A stretch of DNA of 64,000 nt from Diploscapter coronatus (GCA_964036155.1 OZ038422.1:27799201-27863200); one strand, 5' to 3'. Numbered from the stretch's first letter, positions 1 to 12,288 are shown. Notes: generated by a model from the sequence alone, not told the origin. Made by a program: numbers and translations.

Positions 1-343
1 GTAGCAAATTAACATTTTACCAAAGTAACGCAAATTATACCCAGAAATTTGTACTCTAGCGAAAAGTAATCCAGAAAATTGTAGGGGAATGTGAGAATAG
101 ACTTGACATTCAAAAGTTTAGTCGTCCAAGGACCGTGTATCGAAGGTCAAAGTCGGTTGGGCGTCCCAAAGATTCATAGAAATTCGCCCTATCAACACAA
201 ACGCTTCGGTTTCATTGTTTTCGCTTCTTATTTTGTAGGCTCCGCTCTCCATTCTCCTGAAGAGGATATCATAGCTCAATGGTAAATGGGATAGATATTT
301 TGGTGAAAATTTAGCGAAAATGAGAATTTTGACAAAATTACCC

Positions 344-1075
344 TTACTCTTTATCAAGATCCTTCAGAACGGTAGCTTTATTAATCGATTCCGTTACAAT
401 CTGCATTTTTCGCAAAGGCGTTTCACCTGATGCCCACATCTTAATTTTAAAAAAATTAAGCTAAACAATATTTAAAAAAAAAACCTTAATCTTCTTATTC
501 AGCCCCTCGCTGGTGATATCTCTTCCCCTCAATTCGATATCTTCGTTGTTTAACTCCAATAATTGTTCATCCGTAGCGTCACATAACAACGCGTTCATGA
601 ATAGTTTACTAGCGTTTCTAACCTGAATCCCTAAATTAACATAAATCATAGACTAAATTCCCACGATAGGCAGATCTAAAATCGTATTATCTAGAACTCG
701 AATAGTTCGGTCTCCAAATATCCTGAAGCCCATTCTGAGACTATTTATTGATCGTCTAAATTATAAAACCTGAAAGACTTGTCAAATTTAAACCACACCT
801 AACGATACTCAAAACTTTCCGTATCAGGACATCATCATAAGTGTTAAACTGAATTGAATCAACATAGACTCCCTCCAAGTTTGCTGAATTCCAATCTCTG
901 AGCATGTTGTCTGTCATATTATCCTAAAAATCCTTTCAAATTCAGATAAACCATTTGCCTTACCACTGCAACCCGTAGTTCAGCGATTTCCCCATGTAAC
1001 AACGATAGGAAAACTTTGAACCCTGATTCAACTGGGTCATCAGAAATGTGGACTTCCGGAGATGGAGATTCAAAT
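344..1075 (-). CDS. F-box-associated (FBA_2/FTH-like) protein, 5' end unresolved
   Basis: Several short exons on the minus strand splice into one frame. The last two exons give ...DEQLLELNNEDIELRGRDI... followed by LNKKIK and MWASGETPLRKMQIV, then a stop at 344-346. An isoleucine/leucine ladder followed by 'T-x-x-x-LNK..K-W-x-x-G-x-x-P-L' is the C-terminal signature of the nematode F-box-associated type 2 domain, which serves as substrate recruiter in SCF ubiquitin ligases. Introns are 34-45 bases. Upstream of 1075 the frame is lost. An exon near 1266-1490 reading VGWTDAYGNVTKVGFTQS and a possible first exon at 1797-1899 may belong to the same gene, but I could not join them with consistent phases, and I did not find the F-box itself. 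The family call is an inference from the C-terminus only. Confidence 0.55.
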
Positions 1076-1899
1076 CTGAGTTTTCAAGTTCGATTTTCAA
1101 GTCTGGCTAAAACTTATCCTACTGTATCTGTCATCAGGTCTATTTGCTATCGGTTCACTTTCATTACGCTCTCAAATCCCTAAACCCGATAACAAATATC
1201 TTCGATGACGATGAGCACTCGATGAAAACAATGAGCAAATGATAAAATGCATACATCCCTGAAACTTACTCGAACCCAGTCTCACTGTCATCTCGACTCT
1301 GGGTGAATCCGACCTTAGTAACGTTTCCATAGGCATCAGTCCATCCGACTAAACAAGTATCAAATGAGGTATCATCGTCATCCTTAAAGTTTTCTTGATT
1401 TTTGATAGACTCGAAAAAAATACTCTTAACACGCCTCCTTGAGAGATAACTAGCATTTGGAGATGATAGTTGGGCATTGGGTTAGAACTTTGACGATTTT
1501 GTTGATGCTGAGCTAAGGTCAATCTGAATTTAATATTATTTAAATAAAACAATGATTTCGTAATTATCAATTCATAATATGCTAGTTTTAGACAAACGAA
1601 CATATTTAATTATATCAGCTTTCAATATTTAGATGTAAATTAATCCTATATATAATTGTAATGAAAGTTAAGCCAATATATCTAGTCAATCATTCCATCA
1701 ATATCTAATTTCGAATTCCTTAAATCACATCGACTATATATATAGCAAGGATGATAAAATCTTAATACTTAATCAATCATTCTATCATTTTAAATGAAAT
1801 TGATGTATACCTGGCGCCTAGCAGAGTTCCAACTGTCACAAACACCTCGCTGACTTTGAGCAACCAGAATCGATTTCTGGTTCCCCCTCCAAATCGCAT

Positions 1900-2700
1900 A
1901 TTTTTCCGATCAAACAAGAAAAAAACTTCGAGTCTCAGATTTATCTTAAGACTCTAAAGTCAAATATTTAGCTCGAATTTTAAACCAATAGAAATATCCC
2001 CAAGTTTATCGCATGATATATATTCTTTGTTGATCGAAATCTAGATCAAACAGTTTCTAAAATTTCAAAGATAGCATATTTCATATGTTGATATAGAGAA
2101 CTCGCAATAAAAAATGTTGGCATTTAAAATCCAAAGAGAGTTGTATAAGTGGTAATAAGATAGGCTAAATGGAAAAATTAAACGAGGGTGAAATGAAGGA
2201 ATTCAAGAGAATGAAGGTTGGAGAGGCAGTAAAATGAGGAGAAATATAAGTCGTTTGGTGGTGCTGCTATAGATCTATATATCCTAAATTTATCGCCTCG
2301 GAAATAGCCCATTTTATCTTTCACCAACTCGCATTCATCGCTCAGATCACCGCTTTGAAACACCACATGTGAGTTTTTTGGTTTGACTGAACACATTCTT
2401 GAGCAAAAGATGTCCTTGAAATGTTTTCCTATTTTGCAATAGAATTCGCTATATAAAATTCAGGCTTAGATTCATATATTTCATCACACGCATAAGATGA
2501 ATAATTATAAAAATCATCATTCAAACATCAAGGAACACCCTTTCTCAGAATAACTTATAAATATTAAGCCAAGAGGAGTACACGTGAAGAAAGAGTTTTC
2601 CCATGACTTGGACCTTCAAATGGCTAAAAGTTTGCACGAATGTAAGTGCTTTGGACTTTATTCAGCTAATTAAAACAGTAATAGATTGAGAATTCAAGTT
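1900..2700. other. Intergenic stretch, no supported gene
   Basis: The segment lies between the F-box-like gene and the cysteine-synthase-like gene. The only notable frame is a 72-codon ATG-initiated ORF on the minus strand at 2178-2396 (MCSVKPKNSHVVFQSGD...), which resembles nothing I recognise and has no signal peptide. I would not call it a gene without transcript support. Confidence 0.4.
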
Positions 2701-4489
2701 CTAGGCTTTTGCGGCGAATTTTTCGTGACCGGTGCACTGCGAAAGGCCTTCTTCGAGGAAATTTGATCCGGTGTCGATGCATTTTTCGATGATCTGAAAA
2801 TCTTCCTATCTTCGAAAAATTTTAAGGCCAACCTTTTCCCAGCACTCCACACCCTTCATGCCACCATTTCTTTGGAACGCAGATTCTATCCAGGTCTCAT
2901 TGTAATACGTAGATCTGTAAAACGCCCCCGGGTCGCACCAGATAGTAGCGATAGTTAGTCTATTTTTATCGGAGTATTTATCCCTAAACTCGAAATTTAT
3001 ACCAATACGAAGGTTTAATAACACTTTAATTCATGAGCCTTATAAAGTGACACCAAGAAGTTCAACCCAGTCGAAGGACCAACGTCAAAGCCTCTCTTTC
3101 TCAAGACATGAATTGCTGCTGTCGTAGCTACATCAGGCATCTTCACAGCTTCGTCAATCACGTTTCGAACCAAACTAAGTTACCAGCAAATTACAGCTTG
3201 GCTACTAAATGGCACTTATACCTCGTAGTATTACCAAACAGTACTGGCTTCACATCGTACCCATACCCAATGCCAGCGATACCAGGCTTGACCCACAAAT
3301 GGTTGCCTGGTTGCGTGGTAAACCTTAAAAACATCCTCAATTTCCAAGGATGGCTTAAATTTACATGTTATGAATAACGTAATCGTAGAACAACGAAAAT
3401 TCCGAATCGGCCAGAACTATTTGAGTCGGCAAAGCGTATCTCAAGACGTATCTTCCTACGGAGGAAATTGTGCCGCCTGAAAATTCTTCCAATTTAAAAA
3501 TTAACAAATAAATTACCAGTTCCAGCACTATGCACGAAAATATCGGGGGTTTTCTTGACTTGGTCCTTATTTTTGGCTAGCTGATCGATTATTTCATGGA
3601 ATACATTCGTGCTTTCTCGATTATAGCCTCCGCCTAAATGTCTCGAATTATGCTAATTTCTGACTCTTTTACAAAATTACTTTCATGAAATTCCTCGGCC
3701 CTATCAGCATTTCCGAACTGATTTATGAAAAAGCCGTTATTCTTCTCGGCCTCGGTTTGTGCGTAGAAATTACGCAGGGATACGTTCACCTTTATTAAAA
3801 GCCAATAATTATCTATGACTTAATAATTACATACCTTCCTAATGTGACCACCGAAGCTCTCGATCTGCTTGATCTTTTCTTCTTCTAACTCGTTCGCTAC
3901 CTAATTGACAAGTTAGTTACCCGATAATTAATTGATTTAATTACCACAGCAATATAAGGTACTCCAACGAGTGTGCACATATAGGCTTCACTCGAACCCG
4001 TATTGCCAGAAGTCGACTCATAAACGGTTGTAGTACGACCAATCTAATTATAAATACTTAATTAGGGTAATTGTCGGGAGTTAATTACCTTCCCTTCGAT
4101 AATTGCCCACATAATTAGAGCCCAAGAGAAGCGGTGCTTCAAATTTCTTGTCTTTGTGTTCGTTTCATTTTTCAGAAAGATGTCGACATCAGGGAATCCT
4201 TTCAGCTAAAATAAGGCAACTTTTAAAATACGCTAAAATTTAGCTACTTCAATTTTCGTTAAAGGCGTATGCCCCATGGACGCTCGTTCAGCCCATAGCT
4301 TCTGTATGGCTTGCCTTCGCCATATAGCGTCTTCTAAAATTAATATGTCTTCTTAGAAACGCTAATTTTTAAAATACCTTTCGTCTGAGTTAACGCGTTA
4401 GCAAGCGAATTTAGTTGGATTTTGGTAATACTATCAGGAAATACTTTTACAACAAAGTAAGAATATACTAGAAATATTGATATAATCAT
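2701..4489 (-). CDS. Membrane-anchored cysteine synthase / cystathionine beta-synthase-like PLP enzyme
   Basis: Twelve exons separated by 39-50-base introns splice to about 437 residues. The family is the fold-type II PLP enzymes (cysteine synthase/CBS), which perform beta-replacement on serine, cysteine or O-acetylserine. Visible motifs are GHTPLTKIE (substrate entry), an NLKHR segment whose lysine (about residue 89) should form the PLP Schiff base, the phosphate-binding TSGNTGS loop (about 116-122), the GTGGTISSVGRY glycine loop (about 234-245), GIAGIGYGYDVKPVLFG, and GPSTGLNFL near the C-terminus. There is no CBS regulatory pair or heme motif. The chosen ATG at 4489 begins MIISIFLVYSYFVVKVF, a hydrophobic N-terminal anchor; upstream in-frame sequence lacks another Met, although an extra 5' exon is possible. 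The lysine context differs from the canonical S-x-K-D-R, so the exact substrate is uncertain. Nematode genomes carry several such paralogues. Confidence 0.88.
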
Positions 4490-4858
4490 TAAAATGGCAG
4501 TTTTCTCTAAGAATGAAGGTATAGTGACCAGAAAATCGATGGACGAGGTTTGCAAAACGATCGGAAAATTTCAAACGGGTTCCATTTCTTCCTTTCTTTG
4601 CGCAACTCTATTTTCGTATTTTCACGTTCCTTACAAAGCTGCATGCCTCTGCGTGTAAAGATGCTATCAAATGTGTCATCATTTCACCTTGAAGTCGACT
4701 TGTTTGTAAACAATCATAAATTGTTTGTAACATGACGTTATCGATCATGCAATTAGATATGCTATGTTTATTTATTTGAAAAATTCAATTAGCTAAAAAT
4801 GATTTATTACTTGTTTCGTTAGCAATTTTAAAATTTTGAGGTATAGATGTTAAGTGAA

Positions 4859-6293
4859 TTAAGCCCATTGTTTCGCCAGCATTTCAGCGTAATTGCTAGC
4901 ACCCTCTTCACCAGTCGCTTTTATCTAAAAAAAATTCATTTAGAAAATGTTTAAAAATAATTTTAAAAATACTTGAACTAAAATGTTAATACTGTCTTGT
5001 CGATTTCTGCTCGTATGCTTGATATAGTAATTTGTCACAATCGGTATCATAAGTGTGTACAAAGGAACTGACTGAAAGACTCAATTTAGGTTATAAATTT
5101 AGCCGAAATATCATCTGTTTAGGGTTCAAAACCTTACATAAATTGTCAGATTAACAGAATATCGGATCGGTCTATAGGGTATAATTGGATCCCCAAAATG
5201 TTTCATGAAATATAGCCTAAATTCAGATCATTTAAAAGGTAAGCGGAATAATTACTTACGCACTTCCAAATAGCAGAAACGTGGTCATCTGTATGAAACA
5301 CAAAATCATGATGAGACCTGATGAATTTGCATTTTCGCTGGATTGATACCGAGTCGATAGAGTCGCTGCATTCAACGAATTGCTGAAACTGAAATTTTTC
5401 AATGTCCAAATTGAAATATAAAGAATAAACACCTCTTCTGTCGTTTTTGATTTATCCGATACAAAATTAATGCGGCTATTAAAGCGACTGCATTCAATTC
5501 GATCAATAGTTTATACAATAATTCGACTTCCGGTACGACTGAGTGTGGCGTATTTATTACCGAAATGAGGTCATCATCACAGGTACAGCTGTTGTAGGTG
5601 CGATAGATTAAGAATGCAGGCAACATTACCTAAATTCTACCTTTAAAAATCAATTAAATTTAATTTTGCACCCCAAAAACACACAGAAGATATCCTAGCG
5701 TTCTTGATGATTGCTCATAGTATTTATAACAATAACAGGCTACACTTCTTTCGACTAACATCAAGAACTGTGGCATTTCCACTAACATTATTGATACGAT
5801 AAACATAATATGACCCTGAATTGAATCATAGCAATTCATTTGGAATTTAAATCATACCCATTTATAAAACGTATAAGGTAAAATAGCATCGCAGGGATCT
5901 TTCGCTAAATGCGCGTAAATCATATGATGTGTTTGAATGAATATGAATAATGCGGAGTGATAAATCGAAGTTATGTACAGTAGGAAAAATAAAATCTAAA
6001 TTTTATCTTATACATTATAACTCGAATAGCCTACCTTAATATTAAAATGGAACACTAGATTCGGGAAGTCTTTCAATAAGCTTCGAATTAATAAAACTAT
6101 CGCTGTTACGCATACAATAATTTGATACATTTGCATTGTACTATATGGTGATGATTTTACAATGTCGAACCCCTAAATTTGGAAATTTATTTCACATTTC
6201 ATACATCAAACTTACGTCCTGACAGGATAAACTTCCGTCTCTAACGGTAGAATTTTTTATATTAGGTTCAGTTGAGGTTAATATACTCGTCAT
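4859..6293 (-). CDS. Nematode serpentine chemoreceptor GPCR (Sra/Srab superfamily), copy 1
   Basis: Eight exons splice from MTSILTSTEPN (ATG at 6293) to ...EMLAKQWA and a stop at 4859. The protein has an N-glycosylatable N-terminus (NST), a Cys before TM1 (LSCQD), hydrophobic segments consistent with seven TMs, the 'ER' motif after TM3 (LVERSVACYCYKYYEQ), a TM6-leading TLSTRYQSSENANSSG motif and a tail IKATGEEGASNYAEMLAKQW. The RYQ-x-x-EN motif and the G-E-x-x-x-x-Y tail are typical of the Sra superfamily of chemosensory receptors, expected in ciliated sensory neurons. I cannot separate Srab from Sra or Sre without a profile search. It is a close paralogue of the next gene, with the same exon structure in tandem on the same strand. 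Confidence 0.85.
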
Positions 6294-6866
6294 GATATAA
6301 ACAATAGAATAATGAGAACGTTATATTTATCAACTATTTAATGAGGTGGCCTGAAAAGTGTGTATGTGTCGATATAATTCAAGCTCCTTTCAGGCCGGCA
6401 TCATAAGATTAGCTCTGTTAATATGTACAACGTTCTCTAGGGCTGCGTTTTCGCGCTTTGAAGACCTTTTTTGTTTCTAAGAATGGAGAAAAGTTGATTC
6501 GAGCTGCAAAAAATGCTAATTTCAGGGCAGGTGATATTCCAACCTTGCAATTTGCAAAGGCCCACGAGGCTCAAAAAGTTCTTATAAGTTTACGAAATCG
6601 AAAAATAAAGTCAGATTTTGACAAATCACAAGTGAATGTGAGCGAAAAGGAAGTAAATGTTTTCAATTCGCGAAATTCGTCAAAATAAATATCTTTAACA
6701 GTTCGATTTTATATATCGCAAAATTGTGCACTGAAACATTGTGTATTTTGGATTATATTGGATTATTGCACGATGAACATTTTAATTGCAAAATATTTAA
6801 TCGAATTATGGATGAAGAGAAAATGCTTGCAAATTTAATATTGATGAAAGATGAAGTATCAGATCT
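6294..6866. other. Spacer between tandem receptors with an orphan + strand frame
   Basis: A plus-strand open frame at 6422-6688 lacks an ATG near its start (first sense codons TAT GTA CAA) and encodes a lysine/arginine-rich stretch including AKAHEAQKVLISLRNRK, ending in TAA. It could be a 3' exon of an unrecognised gene or a decayed fragment. I do not recognise it. The 5' flank of receptor copy 1 is also here. Confidence 0.3.
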
Positions 6867-8741
6867 TCAGGCCCACTGTTTCGCTAGCATATCAGCGTAA
6901 TTGTTAGCACCTTCTTCACCAGTCGCTTTTATCTAAAAAAAGAGTAATTTAGAAAATATGTAAAAATAATTTTAAAATATAAATAAAATCTTACTTGCAC
7001 TAAAGAAATAATACTGGACTGTCTTTTTCGAATGATAAAATGTATGAAGTAGATAGTTACCAAAGGTAGAGTTAGCGTATAAATGTATACGAGCTGAAAA
7101 ATACGGGTTATTGGAGAAACTTTTAGGTTAAAGTCGTCAAAACTCGCGATTCAGCCATTTCCACTTACATATGAGGCTTCAACCGCAGCGTATAGTGCAC
7201 CCATATTGTTTTCACCAAAAAGCACATCTCCGTTTGCTTTCATGTAGTATACTCTGAACCGGATATTACAAATGTCAGAAGATCCAAAGTTAGTGATCTC
7301 TTTGCAATGCTGCATACTTTTATTGACGTGGTCTTTCTCTCCCTTTTCTCTTCTTTTTGAGGTAGGAGAAATAATAGACCACGTCTATAAAATTATGCGA
7401 TATTGAATAATTCATTACACTTACAAAGATCCGTATCCCAAAAATATAAATAACTGAATAAAACATAGAACGGTCAGTAATCCTGATGAACTAGCGTTTT
7501 CACTGGCTTGATACCGAGTTGATAAGGTTGAAACGTTAGGGGAGTTTCTGAAACTAAAATCATCGATATTTTAGACCTTTGTAATAAATATTCACCTATC
7601 CTGTCTTTTCTTATTTACATATAACAACACAAACGCTACTACTAATGCTATGATATTCAACAAAATTAACAGCTGCAGCATAAAGTAGATTTCAGACTGA
7701 ACCTCCTTTGGAGTATTCAGGCAGCTCATCATAGGGAATGTAAATGAGTCTTTATAATACGTTTTCACGGATAAGATGGCTGGCACGATAAACTAAATAT
7801 TTTTATTAAATTGAAAATAGATAAAATTTACCGCCACAGCCAAAAGACAGTATCCTAATTTATGCGACGAATTTTCGTATCTTTCATAACAATAGCAAGC
7901 GATACTTCTCTCGATCAGCATCAAAAATTGACTCATATTCAAGAACATTATTGATATAGCGAATAAGATATGGACCTAAAGTTAAAAATTTTAGCTTAAA
8001 ATAAAATTAAAGATTACGATTTTATAGAAATCCTGAGGTAGAACGACATCACAATCTTCCTTGGCTAGGAAAGACAAAATTAAATGGTGCATCTGATAAA
8101 ACCCAAATATAGCCGCATTATAAAGTGACGATGCGTATAATAGGAAAAATAGTATCTAAAGTATTTTTCTCTATTTAAAAATACAACTAATCATACCTTA
8201 ATATTAAAATGCATAGCTAATTTGGAGAAATCCTTCATGAATATCCTTACTAGTAAACACATTGCGGTAATTGAGGCGATAATTTGCCAAAATTGTACCA
8301 AACGATACCAGGGATGTTGAGAAACTAGGTAATACTGAAATTTGAACTTGTTTGAACCTCGGAGGAAATGATTCATAAATCATAATGACTTTATATCAAA
8401 GCATAAGTCATGCTGGTTCAAAAAGTATCGCAAATTTAACCAACCTTTGTGATATCGTAATACGAAAGTTTGCAAGTTTAATGATGTTACTTGGCTCGAA
8501 AATCTGGGAGGTCGAAAATAGAGGGAAAATGGATGCTTTTAGGCCAGTTTCTCTTTTTCACGTGCTATTTCCTCTTCTAGCTCACTGAAAAAACCGTACT
8601 CCAGTGTGCACCTTTCAGATTTACGAATCAAATAATATGAAAAATAATAAAAATGAGCATAAAATTTACCTCGCGGCAAATATCTGTAATATTTTTTTCT
8701 GAAAGATTCGAAATCCTGGCTAATCTAGCAACATTAGCCAT
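6867..8741 (-). CDS. Nematode serpentine chemoreceptor GPCR (Sra/Srab superfamily), copy 2
   Basis: This is a paralogue of the preceding receptor with the same exon order. Exon 1 (ATG at 8741) encodes MANVARLARISNLSEKN and a Cys (DICRE), then a roughly 300-base intron, then YYLVSQHPWYRLVQFWQIIA (TM1). Later landmarks are the post-TM3 motif LIERSIACYCYERYEN, TLSTRYQASENASSSG before TM6, and the tail IKATGEEGANNYADMLAKQW with the stop at 6867. Receptor tails of the two genes differ at only two positions in the last 20 residues (S/N and E/D), while extracellular parts differ more, as expected for duplicated chemoreceptors. One intron (about 7251-7438) is enlarged and carries a hairpin. The long first intron rests on matching splice phase and on homology to copy 1. 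Confidence 0.83.
7318..7392. repeat. Hairpin-forming inverted repeat in receptor intron
   Basis: The arms TTTTATTGACGTGGTCT (7318-7334) and AGACCACGTCTATAAAA (7376-7392) are reverse complements with one mismatch over 17 bases, around a 41-base loop. The element lies inside an intron of receptor copy 2, and it accounts for much of that intron's extra length. It is either a small MITE remnant or a structured intronic element. Confidence 0.75.
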
Positions 8742-9744
8742 GATACTAGTTGCGAGTAGTATTTTTAGCGTTTCTTAGTCTGCAAGAAATAAATCTTTCG
8801 ATAACAATATCCGTTAGCATCGTAAAAATCGCTGTTCACATAGCAGTCGAATACATATTTTACGTCCTCGATTTTTCTCGAGAATAAGAAACGAAAGCCT
8901 TTATTTTGAAGGGCGTAATTACGGCCTAACCGGTGAAAACCCAAATGATATGATAGGAAAATGCCGAAAAAGTTGTCATGTTCGGCTATGAATTCGAAAT
9001 GGGTTCTAAGAATATTCGTGACCAATACTTTGAACGATAGGTTCGCGCTAGAGGAGAAATATCAAATCACGCATTTGTTGGAATTTTTAATGAGTAATTT
9101 GCAGACTAATGCGGGGAAAACATGTCAATGCACAATTCAATTATAGCCCTGATTACGGGTGGTAGGTGAAAATAGAAGGCGGAAAAAATCAAATATTAGT
9201 CATAAAATCAAAAATTCCGACATGAAAAACTGATACCGACAAAAATTTGACGAAAGAATTATCTAGGAAAATCCATGTTCAGATATTTGACATCCCGTTC
9301 ATGATAAAGCTAATAAGATTAAAATTCTGACAAAAATCTGATACGAATAAAATATGTAAAAACTTCTTGTCAATAATTTGATAATTCTTATTCGTAAAGT
9401 GAATTTTATAGGAACAAAATTTATGCTCGATTCAAACCGCGTATTATCGACATAACGCCTCTTTCTTGCAAAAAGAAAACTGTAATTTCCGTTCAACATA
9501 TCTCAAAAAGTACTGGTAAGCTAGCAAAATAAATGCATTGTTAAAAATACCGTCGAAAAATGATCAGATAACCGGAAATTGCACTCGATACCTAACACTC
9601 AAACATCGAATTCAGGTACAAACTACTAAATATATTTTATAAAGTTCACCCAAATGTCATGAACATTATGATTTTATTTAAGCTGATTTGCTACTTAACT
9701 TAAATTAGCTAGAATTGGTAAGACTAAATTGCTCTTGATCATGG
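8742..9744. other. Unresolved region with overlapping frames on both strands
   Basis: At 8765-9025 the minus strand has an 86-codon frame ending 24 bases before the receptor copy 2 start; it lacks an in-frame ATG and would need an upstream exon (a TCTAG acceptor sits at about 9050). At 8961-9146 the plus strand has a 61-codon ATG frame containing RFALEEKYQITHLLEFL, which vaguely resembles the tail of a BTB domain. They cannot both be real over their overlap, and I cannot choose. From 9147 to 9744 I see no coding signal. Confidence 0.3.
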
Positions 9745-10251
9745 TCAGGGTGACGCCGAAGTTCCCGTGGTGAAGATCGGAGGCTGAAAAATTTGGGTTT
9801 GTTCTGGAACAAGAACAGAGGCAAGGTTTTGGAGCAAGATAAGGAAATATTCTGAAATAAAATCAAGTACAACGTTCTGAACGAAAACAAAAACAAACCT
9901 GCTCGTGGCTGGATTCCACTTCGGATCTGTCGATGCGTCGTACGATGCCCAGACGCAACGCTTCATCGAGGCTCTCCTTGAAGATTCGGCTGAAACAACG
10001 ACGAATCCGGTTTGTTCAAGAAAACAAAATTTCTGTCCCAGAAACTCGCGTTTTCTTATTGTAGATCGACTGTTGAACGGTGGCGCAAATGATCAGGAAC
10101 AAGAGGAAGAGGCCCAGCAGAGTGTTAAAGAACTTGTGCCTAATTAAGGGAATAACTAAATATTTAGTTAGGGTAATTGACTATTTAATAAGGGGCAATT
10201 AACTCACTCAACCAAATAATCGTCCTCGCTCGTGGAGAGCATGCTATTCAT
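9745..10251 (-). CDS. Small single-pass membrane protein, unknown function
   Basis: Four exons splice to about 95 residues: MNSMLSTSEDDYLVEHKFFN, a hydrophobic segment TLLGLFLLFLIICATVQQS, then IYNKKTR, a charged helix IFKESLDEALRLGIVRRIDR and SEVESSHEQ, and a proline-rich end before TGA at 9745. The order (short acidic N-terminus, one TM, basic-stop, amphipathic helix) suggests a type III or tail-anchored-like small membrane protein. The second junction (donor GTTTTCTTG, acceptor GTTTCAG) was chosen because it keeps the helix in frame. It lies on the same strand about 240 bases downstream of the GT31 gene, so the two could be co-transcribed. I do not recognise a family. Confidence 0.5.
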
Positions 10252-10489
10252 GATCTCTTTCGGTTAATGTAATCAACAAAAGTAAAAAAAAAACAAGACA
10301 AAATTCAAATTCAATTGAATCATTTATTTGACAGTTACACAATAATGGACTAGAATAATATGATAAGGTAAATATTTATAGATAAAGGTTGGAATTTCGT
10401 GTATTAGGCTGGTCGGAGTTAAAAATTTCAAACTCTGACCTAAGAAATTTTAAATTTCAGCCTCCGACGAGCCTTGTTCCGAACTTGGG

Positions 10490-12288
10490 TTAATTGTATT
10501 CATTGAATCGATCCCACCAATGGCAGGGGGTAGCTTCGAAATTGGATAATTTTTTGTAGTAAGTGATTGGAGACTTGACCCTGTTCATATGAATGGAGTA
10601 GATGTGCTTGTAGCCATCCCTGCATCGATACTCCGGAGCGTCGACGAAAGACATCGCTCCTACGTGCTTTCGGAAGATCTAAATTTAGGTTTGAAAGTTG
10701 TGATAATGATCAAAGTATATATTAAAACTATTTTTTCATAGCCTAATATAAAAATAATCCTTATATTTAAAACGTATTTTATCGGTTTTTTTTTCTAAAA
10801 TAAGGTTAATTTTCACATTATATTGATCTTACCTTGGCATTCTCCGCCAAAATCCCGGTCCAAATGACGTCTTCTGGAAGCATTCGGAAGTTCGACGATG
10901 TGATAAATAAACTGTTTGCCGCAGCAACAAGCAATTTTCGAGGTAGGTCGCGACCTGGAAAAATCAAAGTCTGAGATCGAAGCTAAATTGCATACCGAGA
11001 AAGACATAGGTCCCAGTCGAGCAATATGACGGATATTCATTCGCAGAGTAGACGTATTCGGGCACAGCCCATTTGGAAATAGTCCTTAGGACCCTCTTTT
11101 GAATATTGCACTTTCCCAAAATCAGAGGGGCTTCTAATACTTATTTTAAAAATAGAAGGACCCTCTAAACTTACTATTCTCCTCGCAAAGTCGCTCGTAG
11201 TTGTAGAGCATTAAAACATTATCACTGTCCGCTTTTACTAGACACTTCGTTTCTTTATATCTGAATCTTGTATTTTTAAACTATCTTTAAAATATAAGAA
11301 CCTGGTTCCTTTATAATATAGCATAGCATAAGTTTTCAATGATAGAGAATAGTACCCTTCATCCATTTCTGCAACAACTAAGTCTTTATAATTATTCGAC
11401 TCTATCAAGACAGAGGCAAGCTCAGAGGTGCTGGTCTAAATTCGAATATAAAAAAATAGTTTTTTTTTTAAATTTATACCGGTCGCCCCATTAGAAAGAG
11501 AACTTTCGTAGTCCTATTATCGTATTCCGAATTGTTACCCCAGGAATTTCGAATTTCCTGTCGAGTATGGTATTCCTAAAATATCAATTGTTGAAAGAGT
11601 AAGATTTAAGATTTTTGTGCATAATGTAGATCCTACGATTGGCCCACTACCAAATTTGAATACCTCATCCCCTTGAGTTCAATAATCTAACCCAAATTAG
11701 CCTACATCAATTAATCACTCGATCCAAATAATCAACATTGATCTTGCCCACTCTAAAACCTCATTGCCAATCTTCATCTTCAACCAACCGGCCTAACTAA
11801 CTTCCTACCTTCTTCCAAACCAAGACTCAAAACTTATAAAAGCCTTGACAGGTATACATGCCAGTAAATTGTGATAGACAAAACATTGTCTTGACTTGAA
11901 CTCGACAAGAAAAGAGCCGAGACCAAACACAAACTCACAAATAAAATCGTCTCAAATTCTCTTATCCTCACATTCACACCACATACAACTTTCTATACAC
12001 ATTCGTGCACATTTTTACCTTTGGATGAGTAACGACCATTACCAAAACTTGGATATTGTGATCATTAGATTCTATTGGGGGTTCCAGCATAAAGTCGACC
12101 GTTAAATTGATCATTTTAGGAGGGTCATCTAAAACTTGTGAAACTAAGATTTAATGGCATAAATTTTCTTACCTTTGGTAAACTTGATCCTGCTGCCCTC
12201 AATGTTCCTGAGAATGAAGAATTTGCAAATAAGAATCGAAGCGCACAGGCAAATGGTCGTGTAGGCGGCTAGCGGCAGACGTCGAAAT
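10490..12288 (-). CDS. GT31 family glycosyltransferase (beta-1,3-galactosyl/GlcNAc transferase-like), 5' end incomplete
   Basis: Consecutive exons give a type II membrane protein. Next to RRLPLAAYTTIC comes a hydrophobic anchor, then a short stem, QVLVMVVTHPK, and the hallmark R-x-x-IR-x-x-WG (TRQEIRNSWG). These are followed by AEMDEGYYSLSLKTYAML, the metal-binding region KADSDNVLM in place of the usual K-x-D-D-D, YPSYCSTGTYVFLGRD, and LPEDVIWTGILAENA, the E-D-V motif near the catalytic base. The set is the Galactosyl_T (GT31) signature; these Golgi enzymes extend glycolipid or glycoprotein glycans. The stop is at 10490. The first exon I can place starts at 12288 with phase 2, so the initiator Met lies in an upstream exon I could not identify. 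One intron (about 11.57-12.02 kb) is unusually long. The acceptor sugar cannot be deduced. Confidence 0.82.
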
